The position numbers and the translations under genes are program-made. Of a stretch of DNA of 64,000 bases, positions 57,945 to 64,000 are shown piece after piece; within the stretch, counting starts at the first letter, position 1; every line of letters starts with the position of its first letter. The notes under the pieces are model-generated. The model was given only the letters and a program-made list of their open reading frames with translations, did no database searches and had not been told where the DNA came from. The stretch spans positions 42,112,059 to 42,176,058 of the forward strand of contig CM053327.1 of the NCBI GenBank assembly GCA_028583605.1, written 5' to 3'. This DNA comes from Dastarcus helophoroides (lineage: Eukaryota > Arthropoda > Insecta > Coleoptera > Bothrideridae).

Positions 57945-60780
57945 TTCATATGGATGTGGATACAAAAAATTCCCATCTTTTCAAATAAAAATATTTTTAT
58001 TATTACAGAATACTTGAGCAATTGGCAGTAGTGGGAATTAGGTTAAAATGTATTAATATAGTTTTTATCGCGAAAGCTAAGTTCTATGTCATCTTCGATG
58101 GCCCTCGCCTAAAATCAAATGTTAAAGTATGAAGAGGCGTCCCATAAACGTAACAACAACCTCTATGTTACCGATATGAAGGTATAGGTTGGAATAAAAT
58201 ATGTTTAGATTTCACTGCAAATCGCCCATGCAATTTCATTAGGGTACGTCCATCGGGTCTGCTGTTATTTTCGTGCTTGACGTTTTAGTTTTTAATATTG
58301 CATTATTTTCGAAACTAACAACTTAATTGTGTGTATTTATATGATTTTTGATATATTAAACGATAAATTTCTATTTAATTTTGCACTTTTTGTATAATGT
58401 GACGACCCATCTGGTCAAAATGCTTGGTAACAGCTTACATCTTTATCATACTTTGACCACTAAAGCGCTATAGAGTTCCTCTAGAGATTGGGTGCCTAAA
58501 TTGTTGAATTATTTCGAGCAGAAAATCTATACTAGCGTACGTCCATCGGGTCTGCTGTTATTTTCGTGCTTGACGTTTTAATTTTCGTTATTGCATTATT
58601 TTCGAAGCTAACAACTAAATTGTGTATGTTTATGTGACTTAAAAAATATTAAACGATAAATTCCTATTTGGTTTTGCACTGTTTGTATAATGTGACGACT
58701 TATCTTGTCAAAATGCTTGACAACAGATTACATCTTCATCATACTTTGGCCACTAAAACTCTATAGAGTTCCTCTAGAGATTTGGTGACTAAATTATTGA
58801 ATTATTGCGGGCAGAAAATCTATTAAAGCTTCATACGAATGAGGACACAAAAAATTCCCATCTTTTCAAATGAAAATATATTTGTTATTACTTAATATTT
58901 GAGCAACTGATAGTACTGGGAATTAGGTTAAAATGTATTAATTTAGTTTTATCGCGAAAGCTAGGTTTTACGTTATCTTCGTTGGCACTTATCAACGACG
59001 AGCAATTGCCCTCGTCCAAAATCAAATGTTAAAGTATGAAGAGACGTCCCATATACGTAACTACAACGTATACGTTAATACGTTACTGATATGAAGTTAT
59101 GGGTTAGAATAAAATTTGTTTAGATCTCACTGCAAATTGCCCATGCAGTTTCACTAGGGTACGTCCTTCGGGTCTGCTGTTATTTTCGTGCTTGACGTTT
59201 CAATTTTTAATATTGCATTATTTTCGAAACTGACAAGTAAATTGTGTATATTTATATGATTTTTGATATATTAAACGATAAATTTCTATTTAATTTTGAA
59301 CTTTTTGTGTTATGTGACGACCCATCTGGTCAAAATGCTTGGCAACAGGTTACATCTTCATCATATTTTGGCCACTAAAAATCTGTAGAGTTCCTCTAGA
59401 GATTTGGGTACTAAATTATTGAATTATTTCGAGCAGAAAATCTATACAAGCTTCATACTGATGTGGACACAGAAAATTCCCATCTTTTCAAATAAAAATA
59501 TTTTTATTATTACTTAATATTTGAGCAACTGACAGTAGTGGGAATTAGGTTAAAATGTATTAATATAGTTTTTATCGCGAAAGCTAAGTTCTATGTCATC
59601 TTCGTTGGCACTTATCGACTACGCGCAATTGCCCTCGTCTAAAATCAAATGTTAAAGTATGAAGAGGCGTCCCAGATACGTAACTACAACGTATACGTTA
59701 ATACGTTACTGATATGAAGTTATGGGTTAGAATAAAATATGTTTAGATCTCACTGCAAATTGCCCATGCAGTTTCACTAGGGTACGTCCTTCGGGTCTGC
59801 TGTTATTTTCGTGCTTGACGCTTTAATTTTTAATATTGCGTTATTTTCGAAACTGACAACTAAATTGTGTATATTTATACGATTTTTGATATATTAAACG
59901 ATAAATTTTTATTTAATTTTGCTCTTTTTGTATAATGTGACGACGCATCTGGTCAAAATGCTTGGCAACAGGTTACATCTTCATCATACTTTGACCACTA
60001 AAGCGCTATAGAGTTCCTCTAGAGATTTGGTGCCTAAATTGTTGAATTATTTCGAGCAGAAAATCTATAAAAGGTTCATACGGAGGGGTTCACATAAAAC
60101 TCCCATCTTTTCAAATGAAAATATTTTTGTTTATACTTAATATTTGAGCAACTGACAGTAGTGGGAATGAGGTTAAAATGTATTAGTATAGTTTTTATCG
60201 CGAAAGCTAAGTTTTATGTTATCTTCGTTGGCACTTATCAACGACGCGCAATTGCCCTCGTCCAAAATCAAATGTTAAAGTATGAAGAGACGTCCCATAT
60301 ACGTAACTACAACGTATACGTTAATACGTTACTGATATGAAGTTATAGGTTAGAATAAAATAGGTTTAGATCTCACTGCAAATCGCCCATGCAATTTCAC
60401 TAGGGTACGTCCATCGAGTCTGCTGTTATTTTCGTGCTTGACACTTTAATTTTTAATATTGTGTTATTTTCGAAACTGACAACTAAATTGTGTATATTTA
60501 TACGATTTTTGATATATTAAACGATAAATTTCTATTTAAATTTGCACTTTTTGTATAATGTGACGACGCATCTGGTCAAAATGCTTGGCAACAGGTTACA
60601 TCTTCATCATACTTTGACCACTAAAGCGCTATAGAGTTCCTCTAGAATTTTGGTGACTAAATTATTGAATTATTTCGGGCGGAAAATCTATTAAAGCTTC
60701 ATATGGATGTGGACAACAAAAAATTCCCATCTTTTCAAATAAAAATATTCTTGTTATTACTTAATATTTGGGCAACTGAC

Positions 60781-63660
60781 CAGTGGCGGCTCGTAGGCAA
60801 AACTAATGGGGGTGCTGCGACAATGTTTATCGTTTTGATCCAAAATGCAAATTGCTTCAAAATTCAACTTTTTAAAATTTCGACTAAGAATTTCGACATT
60901 TTCAAAATGTAACTTTTCGAAAATTTTACATTTCTTAAAAAACGACAAAGAAAATTTTTAATAATGTCGCGTTTTTGAAAGACAGAATTTTTTCCAAATT
61001 TCAATTGTATTCCAAAATTTAGACTTTTTTTGTAATTTCAAATTTATTTTATTTTTATGTATTAAATTTTCCGAAAATCTGTGTATACTTTTTAAAAAAT
61101 ATCTCCATTTTCGAAAACTTTTGAACTTTTCGGTGTTTTTTTTTTATATTTATTTTTTGAGAATTAAGTACCTTTTTTTGATACATCTCCAAAAATTAAA
61201 ATATATAACTTGTCCCCTGAAACCAAGAAAGATAAAAAGCACAGCAAAGGTTGCTCTACCTTATTTCAAAATTTTCATCCTTTGAAAATACTTCAATTTT
61301 AAAATTCCATTTTTAATGCATTCAGAGTTGAAGTTTTGAGTTTAACTCGGAAAGAGTTCTCGAATATATTAACTGATTAATTTATAATAACTAATTCAAA
61401 TTTTCACTGTCAATTTAAAAAAAAAAACGTTGACTATTTGACTCTTCTGTTCACCCTTTCAAATTCTTACTTTTTCTGAAAAATTTTGAAAACTGGGCTT
61501 TTGACTTTTTAAATTTTGGATTTTTTTCAAATTTTCATCATTTTTTTTTGAAAATTTTATTTTTATCGAAAATTTCGATTCTTAATAATTTCAACTGTTT
61601 TCTTTTTTCTGTCAACCATTTTTCAAAATTTCGACCTTTTTGGAAAGTTTCGATTTTTAAAATGGAGACATTTCATTAAATGTCGACTTTTTTTACATGT
61701 TCGACTATTTTTGTTTTTTTTTAATTTGGTTTCTTTTTAATTTTTAAAATTCTTTTAAAATTTCGACTTTTTTTAAATTTAAACGTTTTATGAAAACTTT
61801 GACACTTTTTCAAAATTTTAATTTTGTTGATCTAAAATTTTAATCTTTTTTAAAAAAATCTTCAACTTTGGTTCAAAATTTTAATTACCAAAAATTTAAA
61901 CTTTTTTCAACTTTTCTCGAATTCTTCAACTTTTTTCAACTTCTCAATATTTCAACTTTTGAAAACCTCGATCTATCTGATAATTTTTGACTTGTTTTCA
62001 ATATTCCGACTCCGAAAATTCTTCTTTTTATGGATAGTTTGAGTGAAAATTTCACAATTATTCTAAATTTAAACTTTTTTTAAAATTTCCATTTATTTTA
62101 AAAACTCCATAATAATTCGTAGATCTTTTAAATGTCTACTTTTTCAAAGTTTTGATATTTTTTTTAATTTCGACCTCTTTGTTGAAAAATTTCTTCATTT
62201 TTAAAATTTTGACTTCTTTTAGAAATTTTAAAATTTTTGAAAATTATTGCCTTATCTTTAAATTTTTTATATATTTTGTATATTTCGCAAAATTTAGAAA
62301 AATCAAAATGTCAAAAAAATTCCACTTTTTTTTTGAAAATTTTACCCTTTTCTTAAATCTGCACTTTACTAAAATTTTCGACCATTTTTTAATTCCCACT
62401 GTTGAAAATTTCGGTTTTTTCAAATGTTCAAATTTCTCGAAACTTTAGCCATTCTTCAAAATTAAAAATTTTTGTAAAACTTAAAAACTTCAACTATTTT
62501 TTTAATTTAAACTATTTTCAAAATTTTAACATTCTTCGCAAACTGACGATATTTACTTTGAAAATTTTGATTTTTTTCCTAAGTGGGACATTTCTTAAAA
62601 AAGTATTTTGAAATTTTCGATTAATTCGTAAAATTTCGAATTTTTCTAAAAATTTCTTCTCCATTTCAAAACGTTGATTTTGTTCAAAATTTCGGCTCTT
62701 TGAAAACTTGACTTTTTTTGAACAAGGTCGAACTTTCTTCAAAATATTATTTATAATTTTTTTAACGCTTCTAATTAAATCTTTAACTTTTAAAAAAAGG
62801 TTGTTTTTATTTTCAATTTGCACTACTCCAAAATTTTACCCTTTCAAAATTTCAACCTTTTTAATAATTACGAATTTTTTGATTATTTTAGTGTTTTCTC
62901 CAATATTTAAAAATTTAGCTCCTTTGAAAATTTAATTATAAAGTCTGAAATTAATTTTAAATTTCGATATTATTCCAAAATTTTGTCTAAATTTTTTCTT
63001 AAAATTTCTACGTTTTTGCCAAAATGTTGACATTTTTATAAAAATTTTAGGGTTTTTTGTTAAACATTTTTAACAAAATTAGAAAATAAAATGAACTATA
63101 AAATGTCAAAGTCTAGTGAAAAAACTTAACATTTTTAAAGCAAGTTAAAGAAACATAAAAAAATCTGGAGAAGTTGAAATGTGCAGAAGAAATTTTAGGG
63201 GCAACATTTTCAGAAAAATTTGTTTTTATAAAATATTTAGGAAAAATGAAAACTGCGCAGAATAAATTTAAGTTTTCTTAAATGAATTGAAATATCTAGA
63301 AGCAACTCAAAATTTTTATACAAAAAAGTTAAAATTAAGATTTCAGGTAAAAATTCGAATATGCGCAATTAATTTTTTTAGAGAAATATTAAAATGCTAG
63401 AAATGTTGGATTAAGAGTTTATTTTGAAATTTAAATTATTTTTTCCAAATGTTTATAAAAATTAGAAAAAAATAAAATAGATTTTAAAATCCCCTAACTT
63501 CGTAAAAGAAACTTGACATTTCTATAGAAAGAAATGAGAAAATTTAAAATCTCTACAAAAAATTGTTTAAGGAAAAGTCTTCGGAAAATTTTGAGAAAAA
63601 ACTCATAAGCGAAATTGGGGGTGCTGCAGTTCCACAGTGCCTATACGCGAGCCGCCACTG
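60781..63660 (-). mobile_element. Complete hAT-type element in the satellite, 2880 bp
   Basis: Ends CAGTGGCGGCTCGTAGGC at 60781 and GCGAGCCGCCACTG ending at 63660, with the 8-bp duplication CAACTGAC at 60773-60780 and 63661-63668. Same family and orientation as 40839-46846 but with a single internal unit and no extra insertions, so it is the cleanest member of that subfamily. It contains a foldback family A fragment (61190-61260). No transposase. Confidence 0.95.
61190..61260. repeat. Fragment of foldback family A inside the hAT element
   Basis: AAAATATATAACTTGTCCCC followed by TGAAACCAAGAAAGAT and AGGTTGCTCTACC match one outer arm of the family. Confidence 0.65.
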
Positions 63661-64000
63661 CAACTGACAGTAGTGGGAATTAGGTTAAAATGTATTAATA
63701 TAGTTTTTATCGCGAAAGCTAAGTTCTATGTCACCTTCGTTGGCACTTATCAACTACGCGCAATTGCCCTCGTCTAAAATCAAATGTTAAAGTATGGAGA
63801 GGCGTCCCATATACGTAACTACAACGTATACGTTGATACGTTACTGATATGAAGTTATAGGTTAGAATAAAATATGTTTAGATCTCACTGCAAATTGCCC
63901 ATGCAGTTTCACTAGGGTACGTCCATCGGGTCTGCTGTTATTTTCGTGCTTGACGTTTTAATTTTTAATATTGCATTATTTTCGAAACTGACAACTAAAT

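Larger units (their letters stand above)
57945..64000 (+). repeat. Satellite of ~623-bp units, interrupted by a hAT element
   Basis: The anchor ACGTCCATCGGGTCTGCTG (with variants) is at 58246, 58539, 59161, 59784, 60407 and 63919. Spacings are 293, 622, 623, 623 and 3512; subtracting the 2880-bp insert and its 8-bp duplication makes the last 624. The 293-bp unit has an internal deletion. Each unit has CGTATACGTT-type palindromes (AACGTATACGTT). The array runs off the right edge. No coding frame. Confidence 0.95.

Noticed and set aside
59595..59625. CENP-B-box-like CTTCGTTGG in the 624-bp satellite
   Set aside because: Only the first half agrees; the essential A and CGGG positions do not.

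Overview
The window looks like repeat-dense, AT-rich nuclear DNA from an animal, most likely an arthropod. The grounds are GT-AG introns in an element-borne gene, hAT-type transposons with 8-bp target duplications, solo LTRs, Penelope-like debris, long satellites and kilobases of pure pentanucleotide repeat. I found no convincing host gene, no rRNA or tRNA gene and no bacterial-style operon. Species cannot be fixed from the sequence alone.

Layout. 0-2.9 kb: an LTR fragment, a truncated hAT element with a second hAT element inserted in it, and a short duplicated segment. 2.85-6.87 kb: a hAT element (TAGTGTTGG ends) with another hAT element (CAGTGGCGGCT ends) inside it. 6.87-9.0 kb: the duplicated segment continues, then a MITE-like repeat. 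9.0-12.0 kb: a 3-kb hAT element filled with a 20-bp palindromic minisatellite. 12.7-15.2 kb: a long inverted-repeat element carrying a spliced, 5'-truncated gene of a transposon-associated FEN/XPG-like family. 16.2-16.6 kb: an inverted, unoccupied paralogue of the site into which the 2.85-kb composite inserted. 17.1-21.6 kb: a satellite of sixteen ~270/284-bp units. 22.3-24.9 kb: a pentanucleotide megasatellite (TTGTC, then TTGATTAGTC, then TCTCG). 27.2-34.3 kb: about nine divergent copies of a minus-strand, coding-looking unit, flanked by ~150-bp direct repeats. 35-40.7 kb: foldback debris and a solo LTR with ATAT duplications. 40.84-46.85 kb: an expanded hAT element with internal 253-bp tandem units, a solo LTR and a 341-bp retroelement piece. 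46.85-50.96 kb: low-complexity DNA, a 425-bp palindrome and foldback elements, one with a hammerhead-like core. 53.08-57.11 kb: a near-identical second copy of the nested hAT composite. 57.9-64 kb: a 623/624-bp satellite interrupted by a hAT element.

How it fits together. Nothing here forms a cellular pathway; the window is a record of transposition. Seven target-site duplications can be read exactly, and several insertions can be tested against an unoccupied copy elsewhere in the window. The most informative points are that the two nested hAT elements moved as one unit, that the FEN/XPG-like gene has an intron and a 3' acidic exon, that a foldback family keeps a hairpin by paired changes beside a hammerhead-like core, and that a 54-codon frame stays open in four copies of the 27-34 kb array.
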